Below are positions 28,849 through 38,184 of a stretch of DNA of 64,000 nt, one piece after another (within the stretch, counting starts at the first letter, position 1; each line of letters opens with the position of its first letter). This DNA is from Bacteroidota bacterium. GTDB taxonomy: Bacteria > Bacteroidota > Ignavibacteria > Kryptoniales > JAKASW01. The stretch lies in contig JAKAGT010000019.1 of NCBI GenBank assembly GCA_021825585.1, positions 46,028 through 110,027 on the forward strand, in the 5' to 3' direction. The notes beneath the pieces were generated by a model. That model ran no database searches. It was not told where the DNA came from and was given only the letters and a program-made list of their open reading frames with translations. The position numbers were made by a program, and so were the translations under genes.

Positions 28849-29403
28849 TTACCTCTCCAGCCGCGAGACGAACTTTCGAATCAAAACGTATGATATCCCC
28901 AGGATGGCGACTCCCGCGACGACAAAGAAAAGCAGGTTCCGGACGTTCGGCAGGTTATTGATCAAGTATCCGGACACCAGCCCGCCTGCCGTTGTGAAGA
29001 ACCAGGCCCAAACGAATGCACCGACTATGTTGTATATGATAAAGGGGCCCACACTCACCTCATACAGCCCAAGTGTAATCGGAACCATGTTTCTCACTCC
29101 GTAGAAGAATCGAGCCAGAAGCATCAAAGGTGATCCGTAGCGCCTTACAATCCTGGTGCTCGTCTCGACTTTATGACCTAATCTCTTTCTGAGAAAATGC
29201 CACCTTGTCCACAAAACTTTCCCGAGATAATAGTAAAACATGTTGCCGATGAACGAGGCGATTGTGCCGAGGATTATGACGCCCGACAGAGTGACGGTGC
29301 CCGTCCGGGCCAGTGCAACACCTGCAATCAGCCCAAATTCGCCGCTCAACACAACCGTCAGGAAAACTGTAAGATACCCTTTGTCTTGTATGAAATGATC
29401 CAC
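28849..29403 (-). CDS. DedA-family membrane protein
   Basis: About 184 residues from a GTG at 29403; the open frame reaches 29568 but its extra N-terminus is not membrane-like. Features are a helix-rich chain with GEFGLIAGVALARTG, the conserved FIGNMFYYYLGKVLW, then LMLLARFFYGVRNMVPITLGL with the conserved arginines. DedA proteins are inner-membrane transporters, some flipping undecaprenyl phosphate or other lipids. The start codon is uncertain because no strong ribosome site was found. Confidence 0.82.
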   Translation of the reverse strand: MDHFIQDKGYLTVFLTVVLSGEFGLIAGVALARTGTVTLSGVIILGTIASFIGNMFYYYLGKVLWTRWHFLRKRLGHKVETSTRIVRRYGSPLMLLARFFYGVRNMVPITLGLYEVSVGPFIIYNIVGAFVWAWFFTTAGGLVSGYLINNLPNVRNLLFFVVAGVAILGISYVLIRKFVSRLER

Positions 29404-29504
29404 AACACAACTTACTAATTCCCTGCGATAAACTTCAATTTGGCCGGATAACAAGACGCCCGTTTGTCTTGACACCTGAAAACTGTTTACATAGATTGAT
29501 TGTG

Positions 29505-30179
29505 ATGAAGAAGATATCGCTCGCACTACTTGTACTCGTGATAGCGTTTGTACCCGCAAGAAGTTCATATGCGGGTAAATCGAGCGCTTTCAGAATTGCA
29601 CGTTTGCACTACGGGGGCGGGGGCGACTGGTACAACGACCCCCTGGAAGAGCCGACCCTGCTTAAGTTTGTCCGCGAACACACCGACATAGACGTGGACC
29701 CACATTTCTATCCGGTCAACATGTCCAGCGACGACATTTTCTCTTATCCGTTTATATTCATGACCGGACACGGCAATATCAGGTTCACCGATCAGCAAGC
29801 GGAGCGGCTCAGACAGTATCTTGAGGACGGCGGTTTTCTCTACGCCGACGACGATTACGGTATGGACGGCCCGTTCAGGAGAGAGATCAAGAAAGTCTTC
29901 CCCAACAGCCCGCTCGTCGCACTTCCCTATTCCTATGGACTGTACCATTGCGTTTTCAACTTCCCCAACGGAGTTCCAAAGACACAGGATTGGGACGATG
30001 GAAAGCCTCCAGAGGGTTATGGCATATTTATCGGAAAGAGGCTCGCGGTGTATTACACTGCCGAGAGCAACCCTTCTGACGGATGGGATCCGCCGTCGGT
30101 GCATGGAGACCCGGAAGCGAAGCGGCTTGAAGCGCTCAAGTTCGGTACCGACCTCATTTACTGGGCTCTGACGCACTGA
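29505..30179 (+). CDS. DUF4159 protein, first tandem copy
   Basis: 224 residues from the ATG at 29505, with a signal peptide (ISLALLVLVIAFVPARSSYAG). The body matches DUF4159: FRIARLHYGGGGDWYNDP, PFIFMTGHGNIRFT, DGGFLYADDDYGMDGPFRREI and GLYHCVFNFPNG. The glycine/Asp-rich segments resemble a class-I glutamine-amidotransferase-like fold, with no certain nucleophile. It is closely related to the next gene. DUF4159 genes normally sit in MoxR/DUF58/von Willebrand clusters, but none of those partners is adjacent here. Confidence 0.82.
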   Translation: MKKISLALLVLVIAFVPARSSYAGKSSAFRIARLHYGGGGDWYNDPLEEPTLLKFVREHTDIDVDPHFYPVNMSSDDIFSYPFIFMTGHGNIRFTDQQAERLRQYLEDGGFLYADDDYGMDGPFRREIKKVFPNSPLVALPYSYGLYHCVFNFPNGVPKTQDWDDGKPPEGYGIFIGKRLAVYYTAESNPSDGWDPPSVHGDPEAKRLEALKFGTDLIYWALTH

Positions 30180-30376
30180 AACTCGCTATCTGGTCAGGTC
30201 GGCCTTGAAGAGCCGGCATCACCTGAAGACGGGCAGGCCTCTGATCTCCCAAGTCGGCCCGCCGATCGCTGGTGAGAGTCTTCCGGTATTCCGTGACGCG
30301 TCATTTGTCGGAAACCAGATCGCGCCAATCCGAAGTTATCTTGAATCTCCCCACCCCCTTCTTTAGATTTGAATTG

Positions 30377-31048
30377 ATGAAAATTTTGTGGTCAATTGTC
30401 CTGGGCTTTGCGATTTCGTTCGGTCTCGCACACGAGGCTCTCGCGCAAAAAACAAGTGCATTCGGGATTGCAAGGCTGAAATATGACGGCGGTGGAGATT
30501 GGTATAACGATCCCCTCGAAGAACCAACACTCCTACAGTTCGTGAAGCAGCGGACCAACATCGACGTGGACCCGAATTATTACTACGTCGACATAATGAG
30601 CGACGACATGTTCTCATACGCGATGATATTCATGACCGGCCACGGGAACATTCGTTTCACTGACGACCAGGCAAAGCGGCTGCGGGAATACCTCGCGAGG
30701 GGCGGCTTCCTTTATGCCGACGATGATTATGGAATGGACGCAGCATTCCGAAGAGAGATTAAGAAGGTCTTCCCTGATAAACAGCTTGTAGAGCTTCCGT
30801 TTTCGTACGGGCTCTATCATTGCGTGTTCAATTTTCCGAAGGGCGTTCCGAAGACACACGAGCATAACGGTAAGCCTCCACAAGGCTTCGGGATTTTTCT
30901 CGGCAACAGACTTGTCGTCTACTACACCTACGAGAGCAACCCTTCAGACGGCTGGGACCCGCCGGAGGTACACAATGACCCGGAATCAAAACGCCTTGAG
31001 GCGCTTGAATTCGGCACAAACCTGGTTTACTGGGCGTTAACACACTAG
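30377..31048 (+). CDS. DUF4159 protein, second tandem copy
   Basis: 223 residues from the ATG at 30377, with a signal peptide ending near EALAQK. Most of the sequence is identical or similar to the preceding gene: FGIARLKYDGGGDWYNDPLE, MIFMTGHGNIRFTDDQAKRL, FLYADDDYGMDAAFRREI and the ending YWALTH. It is clearly a tandem duplicate, with about 200 bp between copies. The stop lies 3 bp before the DUF4175 start, so this copy is coupled to that gene. Confidence 0.82.
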   Translation: MKILWSIVLGFAISFGLAHEALAQKTSAFGIARLKYDGGGDWYNDPLEEPTLLQFVKQRTNIDVDPNYYYVDIMSDDMFSYAMIFMTGHGNIRFTDDQAKRLREYLARGGFLYADDDYGMDAAFRREIKKVFPDKQLVELPFSYGLYHCVFNFPKGVPKTHEHNGKPPQGFGIFLGNRLVVYYTYESNPSDGWDPPEVHNDPESKRLEALEFGTNLVYWALTH

Positions 31049-31051
31049 ACG

Positions 31052-34000
31052 ATGGAAGCTGCTTCTTCAGGATTGCAGAACTCGGAAGTACTTGGCATAC
31101 TTCGGGGCGTGTACCGCCGTAAGGCATTATCGCGGTTTCTCACTGATTCTCTTGTAACATTTTCCGCAATCCTTATCGCTATCACCCTCTCGACGATTCT
31201 CGAAATCATCTTCAACTTCGGCACGGCCGGAAGGACTGCCCTATTCTCAGTCTCTGTCCTAATTGTGCTTTTCTTCGTCGCAAAGAGACTGATTCCCGGG
31301 ATAATGAAGCTATTCAGGCCACCTCAGACGTCAGACATAGCCGAAGTATCACTCGAAGCGGGAAACACATTCCCCGACATTAAGGACAGACTGAGGAACG
31401 CAGTTGAACTGCTGTCGAATAAGGAGCAAAAATTCTATTCCGATGAGTTGGCTCTTGCATATATCGAGCAGATATTCCAGGGCGCCTCTCGCATCGATCT
31501 CGGCAAGGCCTTGAAGTACAGAGCGTCGAAGAGCTCAAAGCTTACATTGTTGAGTTCGTTTGCGGCAACGCTTCTACTTTTCATCCTCAGCCCGGGCGGG
31601 TCTTCGTCAGCGCTGTTCAAGATCATTAATTTCACAAACCGATTCCCAACACCCGCCGCATATTCGATACAGGTAGTACCCGGAAACACCGAGATTTCCC
31701 GCGGCGACACGCTGCGCATTACGGCCAAGCTGATGTCTTTGGGTTTGAAAGAGCCTCCGGACGAGATTACCCTGAGCGAGAAATACTCGGGCGAACGCGA
31801 TTTCGAGACCCATGAAGTCAGAAAGACAGCGGAAGGATCATATCACTATGAACTCCCCAACGTTAGGAACACCCTCGACTACTTCATCTCCGTGGGTGAC
31901 CAGCACACGCCGGAATATCACGCAAAGGTAGTTGACCTTCCGATAGTTCAAAGCTTCTCCGTGACCCTGGTTTATCCGTCTTATGCGCACAAGACGTCGG
32001 AGAAACTCGAGGAAAACATAGGAGATTTTGCAGCATTGGTCGGAACCCGCGCCGAGTTTGCGCTCCGCGCGAACAAGGACCTCCATTCCGCATGGATAGA
32101 ATTTAATGACACCACAAAGAAGATATTGTCCGTAAACGGGACACGCGCCGGCGGAAGCTTTGTTGTCTCCCGGTCGACAAAATATGTATTGCGCCTTGTC
32201 GACGACGACAGCCTCCTTAATCGGGATCCGATAGTCTATTCCATCAGGGCCGTCAAAGACGAGTTCCCAACCTGCGAGATTACCTACCCCGGCAGAGACG
32301 TCGACTTAAACAGGGATATGCAGCTACCGCTGAAGATAACCGTAAGCGACGACTACGGCTTTACGAAGCTTCTCCTCGAATACAAGCTCATAAGTTCGAA
32401 GTATGTTCCACCCGAGAAAGATTACCGTCAAATTGAGATCCCTCTCCCGAGCAAATCTGCGGGATCGGAGGAAGTATCATATGTCTGGGATCTCACGCGG
32501 TTGAGTCTCGTTCCGGAAGATATTATCAGTTACCATGCGAAGGTTTTCGATAACGACATGGTAAGCGGTCCGAAAGCAGCAGTAAGCGCGGAATACGAGC
32601 TCAGGCTTCCATCTCTCAATCAGGTTTTCGCTTCGGCGGACAGCGAGCACAGCGGCCTTATTTCCAAAACCGAGGATGCGCTGAACAGGTCGGATGAATT
32701 GCAGCAGCAAATCGACAAGATGTCTGAAGACATGAAGACTGCGACCCAGCAGCTGAGCTGGGAGCAGGAAAAGAACATGCAGAACGTACTTCAGAAATTC
32801 GACAGCCTGCAAAAGAGAATTGAAAACGTCAAGAAGCAAGTCGAATCGATGACACAGAAGATGCTGGAGAACAAGATAATTTCCCCTCAGACTCTCGAGA
32901 AATATCTCGAGCTCCAGAAAGCACTCCAGGAAGTCAATTCGCCCGAATTTCAGGAAGCCTTGAAAAAGCTTCAGCAGGCCATCCAGTCTCTGAACCCGAA
33001 CATGGTACGGCAGGCCATGCAGAACTTCAAAGTCAATGAAGACATGCTTCGCAAGAGCATTGAGCGAACGCTGGACCTGATAAGACGCGTGGAGATAGAA
33101 CAGAAACTCGACGAACTGCAGAAGCGTGCCGGGCAGATGGTGGACCAGCAGAAGAATATTGAGAAGTCCACTGCGGAGGGCGACTCCAGCAGCTCACAGA
33201 CCCGCAGCCAGCTTTCGGAAAGGCAAAAGCAGCTGGAGAAAGAGCTTGCGAACACCGACCGCGCAATGTCCGACTTAAGCCAGAAGATGAGCCGGTTTGC
33301 CAGCGAAATGCCGATGAAGAAGCTCGGCGAGGCGGAGCAGAATCTTCAGAAGTCTAATGTGGGACAAAAGATTAAGGATGCGCAGCAGCAGCTGTCGAGC
33401 GGCGACTTCTCCAGGGCGATGTCGTCCCAGCAGCAAATCTCATCTGCGCTAAACAACTTCAAACAATCGATTTCCGAGGCACAGAAAGAGATGTTGCGCA
33501 ATCAGCAAAGAGAGACGGTGAACGCATTGCGCAAGGCACAGCAAAACCTGCTGGACATCTCAAAGGGGCAGGAGTCTCTGATGCAACAGACCGAGCAATC
33601 GGGTCAGAGCCCCAGCTCGACGAGGTCTTTGTCAGACAAGCAGAACGAGCTGATGCAGGAGCTAAATTACACGGCCCAGCAAATGATGCAGCTCTCGAAC
33701 AAGAGTTTTTCCGTGACCCCGCAAATGGGGCGTCAGATGGGGCAGGCATACGGGCAAATGCAGCAGGCGCTCAACCAGCTTCAGCAAAGGTCCGGCCAAT
33801 CGAGCGCCGCGGACCCGCAGCGCCAGGCGATGGGCTCGATGAACAAAGCAGTGATGACCATCCAGAGTACACTGCAGGCGATGATGCAGGGACAGGGCTC
33901 ACCGGGAGGCTCTTCGCTCATGCAGCAGCTTCAGCAGTTGGCGGGCCAACAGGAAGGCCTGAACGCTCTTACCCAGAAGCTGGGAGAGAACGGCAGCCTC

Positions 34001-34450
34001 ACGATGCAGCAACAGGCGGAACTTGCCAGGCTTGCCGCGCAACAGGAGGCTATCAGGAAATCGCTTGACCAGATCGCACGCGAGACCGATCAGTCTCAGG
34101 AGCAGGGCAGAGTTCTCGGCAGCCTTGACCAAATCGCGAACGACATGAAGCGGGTCGTCTCGGATATGCAGAGCAAGAACATAAAACAGGAAACGATCCA
34201 GCGCCAACAAAAAATATTGTCCAGGATGCTCGATGCTTCGCGTTCCATCCGCCAGCGTGACTATGATAACCAGAGAGTTGCGAAGGCCGGAAAGGACGTG
34301 TTCGGCAAAAGTCCCGCAGAGCTGAATCTTACAAACGCGAATTCACAGCAGGAACAGCAGCTGCTCAAGCTCATCCGTCAGAATTTCCCGCCGGAGTACC
34401 AGAAGATAATCCTGCGCTATTACCAACTCCTTAACAAGAGCCCGGACTAG
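31052..34450 (+). CDS. Large DUF4175-like membrane-anchored coiled-coil protein
   Basis: 1132 residues. There are two N-terminal membrane helices (about 27-50 and 56-80) and a third near residues 165-182. An extracytoplasmic beta-rich region spans about 190-530 (SIQVVPGNTEISRGDTLRIT and later Ig-like stretches). A very long Gln/Met-rich coiled coil spans about 540-1080, full of QQ, MQQ and LQQL runs. The layout fits DUF4175. It is 3 bp after the second DUF4159 gene. Function unknown; a periplasmic structural or scaffold role is plausible. Confidence 0.75.
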   Translation: MEAASSGLQNSEVLGILRGVYRRKALSRFLTDSLVTFSAILIAITLSTILEIIFNFGTAGRTALFSVSVLIVLFFVAKRLIPGIMKLFRPPQTSDIAEVSLEAGNTFPDIKDRLRNAVELLSNKEQKFYSDELALAYIEQIFQGASRIDLGKALKYRASKSSKLTLLSSFAATLLLFILSPGGSSSALFKIINFTNRFPTPAAYSIQVVPGNTEISRGDTLRITAKLMSLGLKEPPDEITLSEKYSGERDFETHEVRKTAEGSYHYELPNVRNTLDYFISVGDQHTPEYHAKVVDLPIVQSFSVTLVYPSYAHKTSEKLEENIGDFAALVGTRAEFALRANKDLHSAWIEFNDTTKKILSVNGTRAGGSFVVSRSTKYVLRLVDDDSLLNRDPIVYSIRAVKDEFPTCEITYPGRDVDLNRDMQLPLKITVSDDYGFTKLLLEYKLISSKYVPPEKDYRQIEIPLPSKSAGSEEVSYVWDLTRLSLVPEDIISYHAKVFDNDMVSGPKAAVSAEYELRLPSLNQVFASADSEHSGLISKTEDALNRSDELQQQIDKMSEDMKTATQQLSWEQEKNMQNVLQKFDSLQKRIENVKKQVESMTQKMLENKIISPQTLEKYLELQKALQEVNSPEFQEALKKLQQAIQSLNPNMVRQAMQNFKVNEDMLRKSIERTLDLIRRVEIEQKLDELQKRAGQMVDQQKNIEKSTAEGDSSSSQTRSQLSERQKQLEKELANTDRAMSDLSQKMSRFASEMPMKKLGEAEQNLQKSNVGQKIKDAQQQLSSGDFSRAMSSQQQISSALNNFKQSISEAQKEMLRNQQRETVNALRKAQQNLLDISKGQESLMQQTEQSGQSPSSTRSLSDKQNELMQELNYTAQQMMQLSNKSFSVTPQMGRQMGQAYGQMQQALNQLQQRSGQSSAADPQRQAMGSMNKAVMTIQSTLQAMMQGQGSPGGSSLMQQLQQLAGQQEGLNALTQKLGENGSLTMQQQAELARLAAQQEAIRKSLDQIARETDQSQEQGRVLGSLDQIANDMKRVVSDMQSKNIKQETIQRQQKILSRMLDASRSIRQRDYDNQRVAKAGKDVFGKSPAELNLTNANSQQEQQLLKLIRQNFPPEYQKIILRYYQLLNKSPD

Positions 34451-34578
34451 AGTCGCCTTTGACCCTCTTTCTTGCTCTTCAGATGCTTTTCCCTCACGAG
34501 AAAATATCCGGAGGCCCGGACTCATCGAAGTAAAGTTTTGTTGTGGAATTCCGATAATGGATTAGGCAGATTGTATAC

Positions 34579-35778
34579 ATGAGACCGCAAAAACCGATAA
34601 AAAACAAGGGGAAAAAGAAGAAAGGGAGTCAAAAGGGAAGCCCGCCTTTTGAGTCGCTTTACGACGAGCTCCCCGGCTTCATGTACATCGCCGAGATTTC
34701 CGAGATGGGGTTCCACCCGCTAAATTCTGTCGGCGGGTTTGCTTCCCTTACCGGTTACCGGGCATCGGATTTCTTCAAGCCCGACTTCTTCGATACCAGG
34801 ATCGTCGAAACGAATGACACACAGAAGGTGCGATCGTTCAGAGAAGCAGCTTCTGCAGGGCAAAATTCGAGAGAACTTGCCTACCACCTGAAAAGAAAGA
34901 ATGGCAAACGTGTCCTGGTAAAAGAGCGGATGGTCGTATTGAGCGCCCGGGGCGAGGCGCGATTGATCGGAGGGGTAATTTCACTCGCATCCGAACAGAA
35001 AGCAGCGGCGGCTTCGACGAGCGAAGAAAAGAGGTCGCTCCGGCTGCAAGAGATCCAGAGAATGAATGACCACCTGTTGGAAATCAACCGGCTGAAGGAT
35101 GAATTCCTGACTAACACCTCTCACGAACTCCGGACTCCTCTCAACTCCATTATCGGCTTCCTGACCCTTCTTGCAGAGGGGTACTATGAGAGCGAGAACG
35201 AGATGCGTCTCTTCACAAGGAATGCCCTTGAGAGTTCACGCCACCTGCTTAACGTGATCAACGACATCCTCGATATCTCCAAGATTGAAGCCGGTACGAT
35301 GGATACGCACATCGAGAAAGTTTACGTTGACGAGCTAATGGAGGAAATCCGGTCGCTCTTCGAGATGCAGGCCGAGCAGAAAGGGCTCACGCTGGAGTGC
35401 ACGACGAAGAAGAAGCCGATATTCGCAGCAGCGGATATCCAGAAACTCAAGCAAGTACTGATAAACCTGGTGGGAAATGCCATCAAGTTCACGCCTAAGG
35501 GAACAGTGAAATTGACGGCCCGCGTCAACGATGACCGCATATTGTTCGTTGTCAGGGACACCGGCATCGGGATACCGGTCGACAAACTGCAAAAGGTATT
35601 TCAGAAATTCATACAGGTCGATGGGAGTGCGACCCGACGGTATGGTGGCACCGGACTCGGCCTGGCAATATCAAAGCACCTTGTTGAAATGATGGGTGGA
35701 AAAATAGAAGTCAAGAGCAAGGGTGTAGGGACCGGGACAACCGTCCGCCTTGCGATTCCGTGCTGGAAGAAGGAGTAA
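34579..35778 (+). CDS. PAS-domain sensor histidine kinase, soluble
   Basis: 399 residues with a very basic N-terminus and no membrane helix, so probably cytoplasmic. A PAS-like domain (about residues 25-140, NSVGGFASLTGYRASDFF) leads to a HisKA domain with FLTNTSHELRTPLNSIIGF (His182) and a full HATPase domain: LVGNAIKFTPKG, VVRDTGIGIP, RYGGTGLGLAIS and GTTVRLAIP. It autophosphorylates on His182. The receiver-DHp gene starts 2 bp downstream. The ligand or cofactor of the PAS domain cannot be told. Confidence 0.9.
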   Translation: MRPQKPIKNKGKKKKGSQKGSPPFESLYDELPGFMYIAEISEMGFHPLNSVGGFASLTGYRASDFFKPDFFDTRIVETNDTQKVRSFREAASAGQNSRELAYHLKRKNGKRVLVKERMVVLSARGEARLIGGVISLASEQKAAAASTSEEKRSLRLQEIQRMNDHLLEINRLKDEFLTNTSHELRTPLNSIIGFLTLLAEGYYESENEMRLFTRNALESSRHLLNVINDILDISKIEAGTMDTHIEKVYVDELMEEIRSLFEMQAEQKGLTLECTTKKKPIFAAADIQKLKQVLINLVGNAIKFTPKGTVKLTARVNDDRILFVVRDTGIGIPVDKLQKVFQKFIQVDGSATRRYGGTGLGLAISKHLVEMMGGKIEVKSKGVGTGTTVRLAIPCWKKE

Positions 35779-35780
35779 CA

Positions 35781-36458
35781 GTGAATTCGAAAATATTGCT
35801 CGTCGACGACGATGCAGACGCTAGAGTCATACTAAATCGCGTCCTCACAAAAAGCGGATATGAAGTCAAAGAAGCTTCAAACGGCAAGGAGGCTCTTCAG
35901 GTTGTCAGAGGCTACATGCCCGATGTGATGTTGGTCGATTGGATGATGCCGGAGATGGATGGCGAGCAATTGGCACGGTGGATCAAGAGCGATTCAACGC
36001 TGAGATTCATTTACATCATTCTTTTGACGGCGCGTGGCGACATGAAGGACCAGGTTCGGGGTCTCCAGGCGGGCGCCGATGATTACATCACGAAACCTGC
36101 TCCCCACCAGGAAATACTTGCTCGAGTCGAAAGCGGTATGCGGGTTCAGGCGCTGCACAAGGAGATACAGCAGTTGACCCGACGGGTTGCCCTGCTGGAA
36201 CTCGCGGCTACCGTAGGACATGAGATTAACAATCCGCTGAACGTAATCTACCTCGCTCTCGATATGATGCGAAAATCGCTGAAACAGAAGGAATACGATA
36301 AACTGGGAAAGGGTCTGGAATTAATTGCGGAGACGGCAGATCGCTTGAAAGAGATCGCACGCAAGTTCATCGAATTGAGAGACCCCTCGACGACAAGTTA
36401 CGTAGACAACCTGAAAATGATCGACATTCACAAGAAAAAGAAGGATTCCCGCCGCTAA
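35781..36458 (+). CDS. Receiver-DHp response regulator without catalytic domain
   Basis: 225 residues from GTG 35781, preceded by GGAG. Receiver: LLVDDDADARV, phosphoacceptor Asp53 in VMLVDWMMPEMDGE, LLTARGDMKD and ITKPAPHQEI. A helical linker leads to a DHp-type helix hairpin with H-box ATVGHEINNPLNVIYLA (His147) and a second helix ending near residue 205. The ATP-binding half of a kinase is absent and the chain ends in a Lys-rich tail. It could act as a phosphotransferase like Spo0B or ChpT, or as a receiver with a dimerisation module. Confidence 0.83.
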   Translation: MNSKILLVDDDADARVILNRVLTKSGYEVKEASNGKEALQVVRGYMPDVMLVDWMMPEMDGEQLARWIKSDSTLRFIYIILLTARGDMKDQVRGLQAGADDYITKPAPHQEILARVESGMRVQALHKEIQQLTRRVALLELAATVGHEINNPLNVIYLALDMMRKSLKQKEYDKLGKGLELIAETADRLKEIARKFIELRDPSTTSYVDNLKMIDIHKKKKDSRR

Positions 36459-36611
36459 TATCCCGCCCGCCATTTTGCGTTACAGTTTTGATTGGTCGAC
36501 GATTTACCCCTATCACAAACAAGAGAACTGATCCCCTTAGCTCGCCCCGCTCGGTCGGAGGAGCTCTTCTAAAGAAAACCTGCGCGATTCAGAACCAGGA
36601 AAGAAGAGGTG

Positions 36612-36711
36612 AGGCTGTCCAAAAGAGAGTTTCCCTATCGACTCGCTGCTTACTGAACTCTATCTCTGCTCGGGCTTTTCGTTCTATATCAGGACAACTC
36701 GGACAGCCTCG
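36612..36711. repeat. 100-bp element with 10-bp terminal inverted repeats (MITE-like)
   Basis: GAGGCTGTCC at 36612-36621 and its perfect complement GGACAGCCTC at 36702-36711 bound a 100-bp non-coding stretch between convergent genes. GAGGCTGTC-type ends recall insertion-sequence termini (recollection only). No target duplication is evident, so a long-loop hairpin at the transcript ends is the alternative. Confidence 0.4.
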
Positions 36712-36722
36712 CAAAAAGATAT

Positions 36723-36914
36723 TTACTTGCCCTCTTCCTTCATGTTCTGCTTTATCTCCTGGACCTCTTGGCGTACCTGCTGGGCAAATTTCTTCAGATC
36801 TCCCATATGTTTGCGCACGCGGGTACCCGCAGCCTTGTTTTGCTTCTCGTAAAACTTACGGAAGTCTGCCTCAAAGCTGCTCACGAGTTGATGAAGTTCT
36901 TCGTACTTTCCCAT
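36723..36914 (-). CDS. Histone H1-like protein (Hc1 family)
   Basis: 63 residues from the ATG at 36914, chosen because AAGAAGGAG lies seven bases upstream; a longer in-frame stretch to 36992 overlaps argJ and is not family-like. The core SFEADFRKFYEKQNKAAGTR and VRKHMGDLKKFAQQVRQEV matches the short Hc1-type proteins of Bacteroidota and Chlamydiae, which bind DNA without sequence specificity. It follows argJ by about 60 bp, a gap filled by a double hairpin repeat that also occurs at 63.2 kb. Confidence 0.85.
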   Translation of the reverse strand: MGKYEELHQLVSSFEADFRKFYEKQNKAAGTRVRKHMGDLKKFAQQVRQEVQEIKQNMKEEGK

Positions 36915-36920
36915 ACGTGA

Positions 36921-36963
36921 CTCCTTCTTTTTGAGCCGAAGGCTCATCAGCCTCCGGCTGAGT
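36921..36963 (-). repeat. Double-hairpin repeat, copy A (leader of the histone-like gene)
   Basis: On the minus strand two adjacent stem-loops, CTCAGCC-GGAGGCTG and TGAGCC-TTC-GGCTCA, run into AAAAAGAAGGAG, which serves as the ribosome site of the histone-like gene. A related 42-bp copy with the same order of parts lies at 63225-63266 on the plus strand. Differences mostly preserve base pairing. There is no T-run, so it is not a standard terminator. Confidence 0.6.
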
Positions 36964-36975
36964 TTGTTGTTTGAC

Positions 36976-38184
36976 TTAGGTGGTGTATTCACCGTTTATT
37001 TTGACGTAATCATAACTCAAATCGCATGTAAACACCTGCGCCGTTTCCCGTCCGGCGTTGAGCCTGATTGTCATCTCGATTTCCTTCTGTGAAAACAGGC
37101 TCTCGATCACGGACAAATCGACATCTTGCGGCTCATTTTTCTTGAAAACGCTGTAATCCCCGATCCTGAGCTCGACCCTCGCAGGGTCAAATCTGGCTTC
37201 GCAATTTCCAACGGCGGACAACACTCTCCCCCAGTTGGGGTCTCCACCAAATATTGCCGTCTTCACCAGGGGCGAAACTCCAACGGCGCGGCCCACCCTG
37301 ACAGCTTCTTCATAACTTGCTGCAGTCTCTACAACGAGTCGTACAAATCGCGTTGCCCCTTCACCGTCTCTAACGATCATGGTTGCAAGCTCGCGAAGGA
37401 CGGTATTCAGAGCAGATTCGAATATCTTAAACTCACCGGGCGTTTTCAATTTCACCCCGGAAAGACCATTAGCCATCAGAAAGACGGTGTCGTTCGTACT
37501 AGTATCGCCGTCGACCGTTATTGTATTAAATGAGACATCTACTCCCTTTCTCAAGAGAGCCTGCAGTTGTCGGTGCTCGATAGCCGCGTCTGTCGTTATG
37601 AAACAGAGCATCGTAGCCATATTCGGATGTATCATTCCGGCACCCTTCGCCGTCGCACCAATCCTGAAACTCCTGTTCCTGGATAGCGGAACCTCAACGG
37701 CCAACTGTTTCGGAAACTTGTCGGTTGTCATGATGCTCCGGCAGAAAACCCCGTCGCCTTCACGGGCAAGGCCACTCAGCAAGGTAGGCATAGCTTCTGC
37801 GATAATATCTGCAGGCAGCTGTCTCCCAATTACGCCTGTAGAGGCGGTCAGGATTTCTTTCTGAGAAATACGAAGCTGTTTCGCTACCTCGGCCACGACT
37901 CTCTGCGCGGACCTTATGCCTGCCTTTCCCGTCATGGCATTAGCGCAGCCGCTATTTACCACGATTGCCCGCGCCTTCGGGTTCGAACCTGTAAGGTTTT
38001 GTTTTGAAATCAGGATCGGAGCTGCCTGGAACTTGTTTTTTGTGAAGACCGCAGCGACATCGGCGGAGCTATCGCTTACAATGATCCCCAGGTCGGGGAG
38101 GCCATTCTGTTTGATACCGGCTGCAATCCCGTTGGCTTTGAAGCCTTCCGGAAAAGTAACCGAGCGATCGTACATCAGATTCAT
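36976..38184 (-). CDS. argJ: Bifunctional glutamate/ornithine N-acetyltransferase
   Basis: A 402-residue ArgJ. The self-cleavage and nucleophile site is in [20 protein letters not shown] (Thr of MATML). Other hallmarks are [36 protein letters not shown] and [12 protein letters not shown]. It recycles the acetyl group from N-acetylornithine to glutamate in arginine/ornithine synthesis. Its start overlaps the end of the deoxyhypusine-synthase-like gene by 4 bp. No other arg gene is adjacent, which points to ornithine or polyamine supply as a shared theme (inference). Confidence 0.95.
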   Translation of the reverse strand: MNLMYDRSVTFPEGFKANGIAAGIKQNGLPDLGIIVSDSSADVAAVFTKNKFQAAPILISKQNLTGSNPKARAIVVNSGCANAMTGKAGIRSAQRVVAEVAKQLRISQKEILTASTGVIGRQLPADIIAEAMPTLLSGLAREGDGVFCRSIMTTDKFPKQLAVEVPLSRNRSFRIGATAKGAGMIHPNMATMLCFITTDAAIEHRQLQALLRKGVDVSFNTITVDGDTSTNDTVFLMANGLSGVKLKTPGEFKIFESALNTVLRELATMIVRDGEGATRFVRLVVETAASYEEAVRVGRAVGVSPLVKTAIFGGDPNWGRVLSAVGNCEARFDPARVELRIGDYSVFKKNEPQDVDLSVIESLFSQKEIEMTIRLNAGRETAQVFTCDLSYDYVKINGEYTT

